Assembly (NCBI GenBank): GCA_958296165.1
Contig: OY282447.1
Coordinates: 2,542,001 to 2,606,000 of the forward strand
Direction: 5' to 3'
Source of the DNA: an uncultured Pseudomonadales bacterium
GTDB lineage: Bacteria; Pseudomonadota; Gammaproteobacteria; Pseudomonadales; Azotimanducaceae
DNA: 64,000 nt
In this document: piece after piece, positions 1-8,891 of the stretch
How positions within the stretch are numbered: the first letter of the stretch is position 1
Layout of the letters: each line of letters begins with the position of its first letter
Translations under genes and position numbers: made by a program
Notes under the pieces: generated by a model
Databases searched by the model: none
The model's input: the letters and a program-made list of their open reading frames with translations, nothing else
Told to the model about the DNA's origin: nothing

Positions 1-1
1 T

Positions 2-811
2 CCAGCCGGCAACATCATCGACTTGGCCGCGGTGGCAGACATGGCGCACAGCCACGGCATCGCCACCATCGTCGACAACACGGTGGCGACGCCAGCGTTG
101 CTGAAGCCCGTCGATCACGGCTTTGACATCGTCGTCCACTCGCTCACCAAGTACATGGGCGGCCACGGCAACTCGCTCGGCGGCGTGATCGTCGACGGCG
201 GCAAGTTCTCCTGGCCCGACAACGCGGACCGCTACGCCATGTTCACCACTCCGGAACCGAGCTATCACGGCGTGGTGTACGCCGACGCGCTAGGTCCCGC
301 CGCATACATCGGCCGCGCCCGCACCGTGCCGCTGCGCAACACCGGCTCGGCCATCTCGCCGTTCAACGCATTCCTGCTCTTGCAGGGCATAGAGACGCTC
401 AGCCTGCGCATGGAGCGTCATTGCGACAACGCACTCGCCGCAGCCAAGCATCTGCAAGGCCACGCCAAAGTGGATTGGGTACAGTTCGCGGGACTGCCCG
501 GCGACCGCTATTACGACTTGGCGCAGCGCTACATGAACGGCCGCGCCTCGGCCATTCTTACGTTCGGCGTAAAGGGCGGCTTCGACGCTGGCGTTAAGTT
601 CTACGACGCCCTCAATCTCTTCAAACGGCTGGTGAACATCGGCGACGCCAAGTCCTTGGCGTGCCATCCGGCCTCCACGACCCACAGGCAGCTCACCGAG
701 GAAGAACAGCGCAGCGTGGGCGTGCTGCCGGAGATGATTCGGCTCTCCATCGGCATCGAGCACATCGACGACATCATCGCGGACTTGGATCAGGCACTAG
801 ACCAAGTGTGA
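2..811 (+). CDS. metY: O-acetylhomoserine sulfhydrylase (MetY-type), 5-prime truncated by window edge
   Basis: This is the C-terminal part of a Cys/Met-metabolism PLP enzyme. The family makes homocysteine from O-acetylhomoserine and sulfide in the cytoplasm. The open frame runs to the left edge with no stop, so the start lies outside; the TTG at 23 is only an internal codon. The PLP-binding lysine lies in SLTKYMGGHG, followed by the GGVIVDGGKF stretch typical of MetY rather than cystathionine gamma-synthase. The C-terminal block with SLACHPASTTH is also family-typical. About 270 residues are present of the usual 425-430. A CoA-transferase gene follows after 19 bases in the same direction, so the two may be co-transcribed. 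Confidence 0.93.
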   Translation, partial: PAGNIIDLAAVADMAHSHGIATIVDNTVATPALLKPVDHGFDIVVHSLTKYMGGHGNSLGGVIVDGGKFSWPDNADRYAMFTTPEPSYHGVVYADALGPAAYIGRARTVPLRNTGSAISPFNAFLLLQGIETLSLRMERHCDNALAAAKHLQGHAKVDWVQFAGLPGDRYYDLAQRYMNGRASAILTFGVKGGFDAGVKFYDALNLFKRLVNIGDAKSLACHPASTTHRQLTEEEQRSVGVLPEMIRLSIGIEHIDDIIADLDQALDQV

Positions 812-830
812 GCCTTCGCTGCGGCTTCGC

Positions 831-1859
831 ATGATGGATCGGGTGCTCGAGATCGGGGGCTACGCCGCCGGCTACTGCGGAAGACTGTTCGCGCAGGCAG
901 GCCACGAGGTAGTGCGCGTGGAATCTGCCGTGCCAGCCCCAGCTTGGGTGAGCCAGGAGGCGATGAACCTTTACCTGCACGCCGGCAAGCGGCGCCTGCG
1001 CACCGACGACAAAGATCTCTTGGCGGAACTGGCCGCGAAGGCCGATGTGGTTGTCGCGGAAGCCGAAGGCGCGGATGCGCTGGACGCATTCGGCTTCGAC
1101 GATTTCAAAGCGCCCGTGCGAGTGGCGATCACGCCATTCGGGCGCAGCGGGCCGAAGCGCAACTGGCGGGCGTCGCCACACGTGCTGCTGGCAATGGGCG
1201 GCTACACCAATCTGATGGGCGACCCAGGCCGGGCGCCGCTCTCCCTGCCCGGCCACTACGTGGAGTTCCAAAGCGGCGGCTTCGCCTTCGCCGCCGCCAA
1301 CGCCTGCCGCTTGGCGAACCAGCGCAACAGCATCGACATCGGCATGTTGGAAGTGGTGATGGCGCTCAGCCAGTTCACCACGGTGATGTGGCACTGCGGC
1401 GGCGTAGTGCGCTCGCGCCACGGCAGCGACTTCTGGTCCGTAGTGCCCACCAACCTGTTCCGCTGCCGGGATGGCTGGCTGTACATCAACATCGTGCCCG
1501 GGTTTTGGGATTCTTTTACGGTCTTTCTGGATCGTCCCGAGCTGCTAATGGACGAGCGCTTCCTGAGCAACGAGAAGCGCATGTTGAACCGCGACGCTTT
1601 GCACGCGCTCATCGCCACCGCCCTTGGCGACAGAACGAAGGAGGAAATCCAGCACACGGCCGAGGAATGTCGGATACCGCTCGGCGTGGTGCAATCCTTC
1701 GACGACGTATTGGCGGACGCGCACTTGGCGACCCGCGACTTCTGGCAAACGCGGCCAACAGCCGAACGCTGCGCAATCCGCTCGCCACGGCCTGCTTGGC
1801 GCATCCATGGCGAGAAGCGGCCGTCGCTGCAGCTTGCCGCGTTGGAAACCTATGGCTAA
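831..1859 (+). CDS. CoA-transferase family III (CaiB/BaiF), first of a tandem pair
   Basis: A 342-aa protein with the CaiB/BaiF fold signature. The N-terminal segment begins MMDRVLEIGGYAAGYCGRLFA, and a GxTxLMGDPG turn and SIDIGMLE segment follow. This family moves CoA between carboxylic acids without a covalent acyl-phosphate; the substrate cannot be read from sequence. It is somewhat short for the family (usually 380-450 aa). It overlaps the next CaiB/BaiF gene by 8 bases, so the two are translationally coupled and could form a heteromer. Start chosen at the first ATG of an ATGATG pair, 19 bases after the MetY stop. Confidence 0.85.
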   Translation: MMDRVLEIGGYAAGYCGRLFAQAGHEVVRVESAVPAPAWVSQEAMNLYLHAGKRRLRTDDKDLLAELAAKADVVVAEAEGADALDAFGFDDFKAPVRVAITPFGRSGPKRNWRASPHVLLAMGGYTNLMGDPGRAPLSLPGHYVEFQSGGFAFAAANACRLANQRNSIDIGMLEVVMALSQFTTVMWHCGGVVRSRHGSDFWSVVPTNLFRCRDGWLYINIVPGFWDSFTVFLDRPELLMDERFLSNEKRMLNRDALHALIATALGDRTKEEIQHTAEECRIPLGVVQSFDDVLADAHLATRDFWQTRPTAERCAIRSPRPAWRIHGEKRPSLQLAALETYG

Positions 1860-3081
1860 CGGCCCGCTCCGCGGCCTGCGCATTCTCGACCTCACCCACG
1901 TTTGGGCCGGGCCGCTCGGCACGCGCATCCTCGCCGACTTGGGCGCAGACGTGGTGAAGATCGAAGCGCCGATGGGCCGCGGCCCGCGCCAATACCGTGG
2001 CGGTTTGCCGCTCGGCGGTTGGCTGGGCGGCGCACCCCTCGATGAGCCGTGGAACGTGAACGCGATCTTCGTGAAGTTGCAGCGCAACAAGAAAAGCGTG
2101 GCCATAGACCTAAAGCAGCCCGCCGGCCGCGAGACCTTCCTGCAACTGGTGAAGACGGCGGACGTAGTGATGGAGAACTTCAGCGCCCGCGCCATGCCGG
2201 CCTTAAGGCTCGACTATGCAGAGCTCGCCAAGGCCAACCCGCGCATCATCTACGTGGCAATGCCCGGCTACGGCAAGAGCGGCCCGTACAAGGAACGCGT
2301 GGCGTTCGGCCCCACAGTGGAGCCGATGTCCGGCCTCACCACGGTGATGGGCTATGGCCCAGACGAACCGCGCAATACCGCGATGGCGCTGATGGACCCG
2401 ATCACCGCCGTGAACGCCGCGGCTGCGGTGATGGAGGCCGTGCGGCGCCGCGAGCGCACCGGCGAGGGCGCCTACGTGGAGATGTCCTTGCACGAAGGCG
2501 GCGTGGCCTTCTGCGGCCCTTGGCTAATCGAGACACAGCTAGGCCGGCGCGACATCGTCCGGCTCGGCAACCGCCACCCTGAAATGGCGCCGCACGGCGT
2601 ATACCGCTGCGCCGGCGACGACGCCTGGATCGCGCTGGCTTGTCGGCACGACGCGGACTGGCAGGCATTGTGCGGCGTGGTGGAAGGCTTGCCTGCCGAG
2701 GCCGATTTGGCAGCGCGATTTGCCCGCCACGACGCCATCGATGCTGCGATTTCGGCATGGACGGTGCAACGCTCAAAGGCCGATGCCGCCGACCGCCTGC
2801 AGAACGCCGGCGTACCAGCCGGCGCGGTGAACATCACGCCGGACATGACTGCCGACCCGCAAGTGCAGGCGCGCGGCTTCTTCGTACCCTTGGAACACGG
2901 CCCCACGCCCATGCCGGGCAATCCCGTGAAGATGGCCGGCATCGGCAGCGACGACTGGACGCCCTGCCCACGCCTGGGCGCAGACAACCGGCCAGTGCTG
3001 CGCGACTGGCTAGGCTACGACGATGAACGGATTGCGGCGTTGGAAGAGGCTGGCGTTCTCGTGGATAAGCCGCCTAGGTAG
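1852..3081 (+). CDS. CoA-transferase family III (CaiB/BaiF), second of a tandem pair
   Basis: A 409-aa CaiB/BaiF CoA-transferase. Recognisable blocks are the start LRGLRILDLTHVWAGPLGTR, the segment DLGADVVKIEAP, NKKSVAIDLK, VMENFSARAM and the RERTGEGAYVEMSL block preceded by an MDPI motif that could supply the catalytic Asp. The frame is open far upstream, but the family N-terminus begins at the ATG at 1852, which overlaps the preceding CaiB gene by 8 bases. Acyl donor and acceptor are unknown. It converges with the hypothetical gene on the other strand, the two ends overlapping by 8 bases. Confidence 0.88.
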   Translation: MANGPLRGLRILDLTHVWAGPLGTRILADLGADVVKIEAPMGRGPRQYRGGLPLGGWLGGAPLDEPWNVNAIFVKLQRNKKSVAIDLKQPAGRETFLQLVKTADVVMENFSARAMPALRLDYAELAKANPRIIYVAMPGYGKSGPYKERVAFGPTVEPMSGLTTVMGYGPDEPRNTAMALMDPITAVNAAAAVMEAVRRRERTGEGAYVEMSLHEGGVAFCGPWLIETQLGRRDIVRLGNRHPEMAPHGVYRCAGDDAWIALACRHDADWQALCGVVEGLPAEADLAARFARHDAIDAAISAWTVQRSKADAADRLQNAGVPAGAVNITPDMTADPQVQARGFFVPLEHGPTPMPGNPVKMAGIGSDDWTPCPRLGADNRPVLRDWLGYDDERIAALEEAGVLVDKPPR

Positions 3082-3625
3082 CAGCGTCGTTGATGGCAGA
3101 CTCTCTGACGCAGCTGCATCGGCGAGACCGGCGCGGGTCATATTTGGAGCGTGGCGACAACTCTAGGTATCTAACGTGGGAAGCCTTGGCGCGTTCCTCG
3201 TCAAGCGGGTCGATGCCGTATCCCACAGCGACTGCCATCACGTCATCGTCGAAGACGGCCCGCAGGGCATCGGCGGTTGCACGCGCTCGGTGGATGTCGC
3301 CGGCATCCACTCTTATTGACGCCTCCACCGCGATCCACACCGGCGCTCGGTCGCGGTACCGCGCGTGCATGATGAAGTCTGTCGCCGCGATCCTAGCGTT
3401 CTGACGGTCCGTTATCTGGCCGCTCTCCCATGCATCCTCGACGCGATCCGCGAACTCGTCAGCCGTCTCCTGCAAAGGGCCCTGCAGCATACGCGGGCGC
3501 CCGACGCCCAACGCTTCGCTGGCCAGCGCCCTGATCTTGTGGTGCAGGCGGTTTTCCAGGGCGCTTTCTTTGAGTTGGGCGAGGTCCGCCTCTAGCTGCG
3601 ACACGTCTGCATTGAGCGGCGACAC
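3074..3625 (-). CDS. hypothetical protein, N-terminal coiled coil plus PD-(D/E)XK-like domain
   Basis: A 183-aa protein starting at GTG. The first ~45 residues are heptad-rich (QLEADLAQLKESALENRLH) and likely coiled coil. Residues ~85-165 hold a compact alpha/beta domain with ATDFIMHAR, VWIAVEAS and DIHRARATADAL, a pattern seen in uncharacterised restriction-endonuclease-like families, with the Asp and the Glu of VEAS as possible metal ligands. The usual lysine after the Glu is replaced by Ser, so activity is uncertain. The assignment rests on pattern memory, not a search. It lies beside a type I RM locus, divergent from hsdM. Confidence 0.6.
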   Translation of the reverse strand: MSPLNADVSQLEADLAQLKESALENRLHHKIRALASEALGVGRPRMLQGPLQETADEFADRVEDAWESGQITDRQNARIAATDFIMHARYRDRAPVWIAVEASIRVDAGDIHRARATADALRAVFDDDVMAVAVGYGIDPLDEERAKASHVRYLELSPRSKYDPRRSRRCSCVRESAINDAAT

Positions 3626-3907
3626 ATCTGCCTCCAGTTATCCTTCGGCCGCCATGAACGGACTTGCTGCCACTAGCTGACGCCGGCCGCAGACGCCAAG
3701 CGCGTAAAGCATACGCTCCGCGGCGCACAGAGTGGCGTCGTACTGAAACATCTGTAGTGCAATAGTGGCGCAGCGCCGTGTGGTTTTGTGCTGCCTTCCG
3801 ACATAGCATATGCCGACACGCCCGTGCTGCCAGACGACGGTCAAGGAGGACTTGAAGGGCCACGATGCGCGTCCAGAGTAGATGGGTGAGCGTCGCAAGC
3901 AAACACC
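3626..3907. other. intergenic region between the divergent hypothetical gene and hsdM
   Basis: About 280 bases without a convincing gene. It must contain the promoters for hsdM and the divergent upstream gene. No clear Shine-Dalgarno sequence lies directly before the hsdM ATG. An open frame on the minus strand here has the look of a chance frame in high-GC DNA and no recognisable family. Confidence 0.5.
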
Positions 3908-6052
3908 ATGACCCACACCGAAATCGTCAGCTTCATCTGGAGCGTCGCCGATCTGATTCGCGACAGCTTCAAGCGCGGCAAGTACTCCGACGTGATTCTG
4001 CCGCTCACCGTGCTGCGGCGCCTGGATTGCGTCTTGGCAAAGACCAAGCCAGCCGTTCTCAAACGCCAAGCAACGCTCCAAAAGAGCGGCTTGCAGAATC
4101 TCGAGCCGCAACTGCGCGCCGCCTCTGGCTTCTCGTTCTACAACACCTCGCGCTACGATTTCGAGAAGCTCGTGGCCGACGCGCCGCAGTTGGCTACCAA
4201 CCTGCGCAACTACCTCCTCGGCTTCAGCCCCAATATGCGCGAGGTACTCGATCGGTTCGATTTCGACAACACCATCAGCAAGCTCGACGAAGCAGGCCAT
4301 CTGTTCCAAGTGGTGGAACGGTTCAAGAACGTCGATCTGCACCCCGATCGTGTAGACAATCCAACGATAGGCTTGGTCTTCGAGGAGTTGATCCGCCGCT
4401 TCAACGAAGCGCTTGACGAGAACCCGGGCGAGCACTTCACGCCCCGCGACGTGGTGCATCTGATGGTGGATCTGATGCTGGCCGGCGACGAGCAGCGCAT
4501 GGCGGACCCGGCTGCAATTCGCCGTGTCTACGACCCCTGCTGCGGTTCGGGTGGCATGTTGATGATCACCAAGGAACACATTACAGAAGGGCGGCGCAGC
4601 AACGGCCAACTGTTGCATCCGCCTGTAAACGCCAATGCGCAGATATTCCTCTATGGACAGGAGGTGAACCCAGAGACATGGGCCATGGCCAAAGCAGACA
4701 TGCTCATGAAGGATCCTACGGCTCAGGACGCGGACAACATCGCCTTCGGTAGCGTTCTCTCAGAAGACGGACACGCCGAAACGGTCTTCGATTACCTCAT
4801 CGCCAATCCTCCCTACGGCAAGGATTGGAAGTCCTACCGGGCCGCCGTTCAGCTAGAACATGAGCGCGGCGCCGGCGGCCGCTTCGGCCCCGGCCTGCCG
4901 CGCACGAGCGACGGCCAGACCTTGTTTCTTCTGAACATGCTGGCACATGCAAGACCAGCCAAGGATGGCGGTGCCCGCATAGCCATCATCATGAACGGCT
5001 CGCCGCTCTTCACGGGCGACGCAGGCAGCGGCGAGAGCGAGATTCGCCGTTACATCTTAGAGCACGACCTGCTTGAAGCGCTGATCGCACTGCCGGAGCA
5101 GCTCTTCTACAACACCGGCATTGCCACCTACATCTGGTTGCTGACCAACCGTAAATCGGCCAACCGCCGTGGCAAAGTGCAGCTCATCGACGCGACGGCG
5201 TTGTGTACGCCCCTACAGCGAAGCAGGGGGGACAAGCGCCGGGAGATCTCGCCCGAAGACGCTACGGCGATCGTACGGCTCCTGCATGACTTCGCGGACA
5301 CCAGAGACCATGCGCCGAACAACGATGGCGATGAGACGAAAACCGCTGCCAGCCGCGTGTTGCCAGCCACCGCGTTCGGCTTCCGGAAGGTGACTATCGA
5401 GCGCCCGCTGCGTCTCAACTTCCAAGCCGCGCCGGAGCGCATCGCCCGCCTCGAAAGCCAGAAGGCATTTCAGAACCTTGCCAAGCCCGGCAGGAACACC
5501 GAAACCGGACGCATCCAGCAGCGCGGCATTCTCACCATGCTTCAGATGTTCCCCGACAGCTTGTACAAGGATCGCAAAGCGTTCCTCGAAGACTTGGCGA
5601 CAGTCGCCCGACGCGCCGAGGTTAAACTCTCCGCGCCGATCAAGAACGCGATTCTTGGAGCCCTTGGCGAGCGCGACCCCACGGCGGAGATTTGCCTATC
5701 CCCCAACGGCAACCCGGAGCCAGACCCGAGCTTGCGCGACACCGAGCGCGTGCCGTTGGTGGAGGGCGAAGATTCGGTGGACGACGTTGGCGTACACGCT
5801 AGCGTGCGTGCCTTCTTTGAACGCGAAGTGAAACCCCACGTGCCGGACGCCTGGATCGACACCTCCAAGCGCGACCCGCGTGATGGACAAGTCGGCATCG
5901 TCGGCTACGAGATCAACTTCAAGCGCTACTTCTATCGCCCCTCACCCCCGCGGCCGTTGGCCGAGATCGAAGCGGATATTCGGGCCGTCGAAGCCGACAT
6001 CCTGCAGATGCTGCAGGAGCAGGCAGCGTTCGCTGTTGACGGGACCGGATAG
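3908..6052 (+). CDS. hsdM: type I restriction-modification methyltransferase subunit HsdM
   Basis: A 714-aa N6-adenine DNA methyltransferase, the modification subunit of a type I RM enzyme. The HsdM_N helical domain covers residues ~5-150 (start FIWSVADLIRDSFKRGKYSDV is typical). The SAM motif I is DPCCGSGG at ~209-216 and catalytic motif IV is NPPYG at ~300-304. A C-terminal extension beyond ~480 makes the protein longer than the usual 500-550 aa. It would work with HsdS for methylation and with HsdS and HsdR for restriction. An AbiE toxin-antitoxin pair is inserted between it and hsdS, all on the same strand. Confidence 0.96.
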   Translation: MTHTEIVSFIWSVADLIRDSFKRGKYSDVILPLTVLRRLDCVLAKTKPAVLKRQATLQKSGLQNLEPQLRAASGFSFYNTSRYDFEKLVADAPQLATNLRNYLLGFSPNMREVLDRFDFDNTISKLDEAGHLFQVVERFKNVDLHPDRVDNPTIGLVFEELIRRFNEALDENPGEHFTPRDVVHLMVDLMLAGDEQRMADPAAIRRVYDPCCGSGGMLMITKEHITEGRRSNGQLLHPPVNANAQIFLYGQEVNPETWAMAKADMLMKDPTAQDADNIAFGSVLSEDGHAETVFDYLIANPPYGKDWKSYRAAVQLEHERGAGGRFGPGLPRTSDGQTLFLLNMLAHARPAKDGGARIAIIMNGSPLFTGDAGSGESEIRRYILEHDLLEALIALPEQLFYNTGIATYIWLLTNRKSANRRGKVQLIDATALCTPLQRSRGDKRREISPEDATAIVRLLHDFADTRDHAPNNDGDETKTAASRVLPATAFGFRKVTIERPLRLNFQAAPERIARLESQKAFQNLAKPGRNTETGRIQQRGILTMLQMFPDSLYKDRKAFLEDLATVARRAEVKLSAPIKNAILGALGERDPTAEICLSPNGNPEPDPSLRDTERVPLVEGEDSVDDVGVHASVRAFFEREVKPHVPDAWIDTSKRDPRDGQVGIVGYEINFKRYFYRPSPPRPLAEIEADIRAVEADILQMLQEQAAFAVDGTG

Positions 6053-6100
6053 CCTAGATAATGTCGGCATCGTTCGATAACGTGCCTACATTTTACAGCC

Positions 6101-6703
6101 ATGCTTGATACTCCGACGGATCGTGTTCACGCTCTGCGCGCTGGCGTCGGCACTTACTTTCGGCCAGCCCAGCTTGATGATCTGGGGATTACCTATGATC
6201 AGCTGCGGCGTCTTGAGGTGGCTGGCGCGGTGGAACGAGTCGCTCGCGGGCTGTACCGGCTCGCCGACGACGAGCTGACTGAGCACGAGACCATCGCGGC
6301 TGTGTGCGCTCGGGTGCCACAGGCCATTGTCTGCCTGCTGACGGCGCTTGTCCTACGCGAGATCGGTACCGCTCTGCCGCACCAAGTGTGGATTGCGATT
6401 CCCCACAAGGCACGGCTGCCGAGACTGCCACATCTGCCCGTGCACGTTGTTCGTTTCAGCGGTGCGGCGCAACGCTATGGCGTTGAGGCGGCGGAGTTCG
6501 CGGGCGTACCGGCGCGCATCACGTCGCCAGCGCGCACCATCGTCGATTGCTTCCGCTATGAGCGCCTAGTGGGTCGCGACACCGCCATTGAAGCGTTGGA
6601 GGACGCGCTGCGCTACCGCCGCGTGACGTCCGATGCGCTGCGGCGAACGTTGGAGGAGCTGCCATCCAAGCGCCTCAAGGCGGCGCTTGAAGTGTTGGGA
6701 TGA
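6101..6703 (+). CDS. abiEi: type IV toxin-antitoxin AbiEi family antitoxin / repressor
   Basis: A 200-aa AbiEi-type protein. The N-terminus (residues ~15-60) is a winged-helix-like domain (DDLGITYDQLRRLEVAGAVE, ARGLYRL) and the C-terminal region carries the family pattern PARTIVDCFRY. AbiEi represses its own operon and antagonises the AbiEii nucleotidyltransferase toxin. The stop overlaps the toxin start as ATGA at 6700-6703, the usual coupling of AbiE operons. It sits inside the hsd operon, 48 bases after hsdM, so it is probably co-transcribed with the RM genes. Confidence 0.9.
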   Translation: MLDTPTDRVHALRAGVGTYFRPAQLDDLGITYDQLRRLEVAGAVERVARGLYRLADDELTEHETIAAVCARVPQAIVCLLTALVLREIGTALPHQVWIAIPHKARLPRLPHLPVHVVRFSGAAQRYGVEAAEFAGVPARITSPARTIVDCFRYERLVGRDTAIEALEDALRYRRVTSDALRRTLEELPSKRLKAALEVLG

Positions 6704-7347
6704 GCAGGAACATCGCAGCTTCCGTCCGCGCCCGGCTCTTGAACCGAGCGAAGGCGTTGGGTGAGGAGTTCCAGTTCACGCTGATTCGCTACGCTTGCGA
6801 GCGCTTCCTCTACCGGATTGGCGTGTCGGCTGTTCACGATCGCTGCGTGTTGAAAGGCGGCCGCCTGCTTGCCGTATGGTTGGAGGAACCCTATCGGGCA
6901 ACGCGGGACATCGACATGCTGGCGACTGGTGGCGCAGACGAGGCCGCCGTTCGCAGCATCGTGGAGACTGTCTGCGACGTTCCCTGCCTAGACGACGGCC
7001 TGACTTTCGACAAGGCCAGCTTGCGCATCGCACCGATTCGGGCGTTCCAAGCGTACCCAGGCCAACAAGCGCGGCTGAACGCCCATCTCGACAACGCTCT
7101 GATTCCCCTGCAGGTGGACTTCGGCTTCGGCGATGCGGTTCCGGGAAATTTGGAAGTGGCGCAAGTACCCACCTTGCTCCGGGATCTACCTGCGCCATCG
7201 CTGCGCATCTACCCGCGCACCGCGACCATTGCCGAGAAGTATGAGGCGATGGTGCAGCTGGGGCACCGCAATACCCGCATGAAGGATTTCCATGACATCT
7301 GGGCGCTCTCCGATGTGTTCGACTGTGATGGCATGGAACTACGGTAG
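6700..7347 (+). CDS. abiEii: AbiEii nucleotidyltransferase toxin, truncated by in-frame TAG
   Basis: A 215-aa product covering the nucleotidyltransferase core of the AbiEii/AbiGii toxin family. KGGRLLAVWL corresponds to the usual KGG/A...L motif, RATRDIDML carries the catalytic DxD, and the later KYEAMVQLGHRNTRMKDFHDIW block is diagnostic. Known AbiE toxins transfer nucleotides to RNA. The frame ends at TAG 7345-7347 after CDGMELR. Reading past this TAG in the same frame continues into the missing family C-terminus up to 7614, about 304 residues in all, matching normal length. The gene therefore looks inactivated by a single nonsense change, unless the base is a sequence error. Confidence 0.9.
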   Translation: MSRNIAASVRARLLNRAKALGEEFQFTLIRYACERFLYRIGVSAVHDRCVLKGGRLLAVWLEEPYRATRDIDMLATGGADEAAVRSIVETVCDVPCLDDGLTFDKASLRIAPIRAFQAYPGQQARLNAHLDNALIPLQVDFGFGDAVPGNLEVAQVPTLLRDLPAPSLRIYPRTATIAEKYEAMVQLGHRNTRMKDFHDIWALSDVFDCDGMELR

Positions 7348-7614
7348 GCACTCTGCGACTGCTTCGCACGACGACGAACGCTCTGGCACCACGAGATGCC
7401 GGCGGCACTGACGGCTGCCTTCTACGGCGATGCAGACGCGCAGGAGAAGTGGCGAGACTACTGCGCCAAGGGCCCGCTGATTCCGCCGCCAGCGTCATTC
7501 GCCGTGATTGGCAGGCGCATTCAGGCGTTCCTTGGGCCCGTTCGAGAAAGCGTTTTGGCCGACATGCCGTTCCTGCAGCATTGGAAGGCTGGTGGCCCAT
7601 GGCATCGGGCATGA
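7348..7614 (+). pseudogene. C-terminal remainder of abiEii beyond the in-frame stop
   Basis: The frame of the preceding toxin continues without further stops to TGA 7612-7614. The translation includes ALTAAFYGDADAQEKWRDY and ends GGPWHRA, which is how AbiEii toxins normally end. An ATG at 7396 could start a 72-aa piece, but it has no role of its own that I can infer. Its stop overlaps an hsdS start as ATGA, so the original abiEii was coupled to hsdS. Confidence 0.75.
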
Positions 7615-8891
7615 TGCTAGGTATGGACGTGGACAAGCCGTATCGGGAGTATCGAGATTCCGGTGTTGAGTGGCTTGGTAAGATTCCGGCGCACTGGGAG
7701 GTACGGCGGCTCAAGTTCGTGGCACCCGCCCGTTCGATCAAGCTGGCATCCGTGCCGACGAACCAAACTTATGTTGGTCTAGAGCACATCGAACCGGAGA
7801 CAGGGCGGTTGCTGCCCGAAGCGAATCCATCTGAGGTCGGGAGCGCGGTTGGCTGGTTTGGCGCCGGCGATGTTTTGTTCGGTAAGCTGCGACCATACTT
7901 AGCCAAAGTAATCCAGGCTACGTTCGACGGCATCAGTACAACCGAAATAATTGCGTTGCAGCCAATTGGCTGTTCACAGGCCCACCTGTTCTATGCGCTC
8001 CTGAGCACATCGCTCATAGCGTGGTTTGACTCAATTACGTTTGGGTCCAAGATGCCCAGAGTGAGCCCCGAGCAAGTTGCCAACACGTTCGTCCCCGTTC
8101 CTCCGGACGCTGAACAACGGGCCATCACCGCCTTCCTAGATCGTGAGACAGCCCGTGTCGACGCACTGGCTCAGCGGAAGAAGAAACTCGTTGATCTCTT
8201 GATGGCGAGGCGCACTGCACTCATCAGTCGTGCCATCACTCGTGGTCTCGTACCGGACGTCGCAATGAAAAACACCGGCGTTGATTGGCTCGGGTACGTC
8301 CCAGCACACTGGCAAGTGAATCGGTTGAAGTTTGTGGCCCCCGTTCGCTCAAACAAACGGATACCCGTACCGTCCGATCAAATCTTCGTTGGCCTCGAGA
8401 ACATTGAGTCGCAGACTGGCCGGTTACTGCTCGGCACATCTGCATCCAAGGCCGATGGCGCGGTGAATTGGTTCGCGGCTGGCGACGTGTTGTTCGGCAA
8501 GCTGCGGCCGTACCTGGCCAAAGTAGGTCGTCCTGCAATGAGTGGCGTCAGCACAACCGAAATAGTCGCGCTGCGACCAGTTGGCTGTTCGCAAGCGTAT
8601 CTGTTCTATGCGCTTCTCAATGACTCGTTCATACGGTGGGTGGACTCGCTCACCTTCGGATCCAAGATGCCTAGAGTTAGCCCTGAGCAAATCGCCAACG
8701 CCTTCATCCCCATTCCACCCGAGGCGGAACAACGGGCTATCGCCGACTTCCTAGACCACGAAACCGCTAAAATCGATGCATTGGTGGCCAAAGTGCGCGA
8801 CGCCATCGAGCGCCTTAAGGAATACCGCCTAGCACTGATTTCCGCGGCCGTAACCGGCAAGATCGACGTTCGGGAGGAATCGGCACGATGA
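7611..8891 (+). CDS. hsdS: type I restriction-modification specificity subunit HsdS with two closely similar TRDs
   Basis: About 426 aa. It has two target-recognition domains, each followed by a conserved helical spacer, and each half opens with a SGVEWLG / TGVDWLG block, typical of type I S subunits. The halves are unusually similar: from LKFVAP to the ETA..DAL helix about two thirds of positions are identical by hand alignment, including GDVLFGKLRPYLAKV and TFGSKMPRVSPEQ in both. Starts at 7599, 7611, 7614 and 7623 are in frame; 7611 gives an ATGA overlap with the AbiEii frame, and 7623 (MDVDKPYREY) is also plausible. The stop overlaps the hsdR start as ATGA. Confidence 0.94.
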   Translation: MMLGMDVDKPYREYRDSGVEWLGKIPAHWEVRRLKFVAPARSIKLASVPTNQTYVGLEHIEPETGRLLPEANPSEVGSAVGWFGAGDVLFGKLRPYLAKVIQATFDGISTTEIIALQPIGCSQAHLFYALLSTSLIAWFDSITFGSKMPRVSPEQVANTFVPVPPDAEQRAITAFLDRETARVDALAQRKKKLVDLLMARRTALISRAITRGLVPDVAMKNTGVDWLGYVPAHWQVNRLKFVAPVRSNKRIPVPSDQIFVGLENIESQTGRLLLGTSASKADGAVNWFAAGDVLFGKLRPYLAKVGRPAMSGVSTTEIVALRPVGCSQAYLFYALLNDSFIRWVDSLTFGSKMPRVSPEQIANAFIPIPPEAEQRAIADFLDHETAKIDALVAKVRDAIERLKEYRLALISAAVTGKIDVREESAR

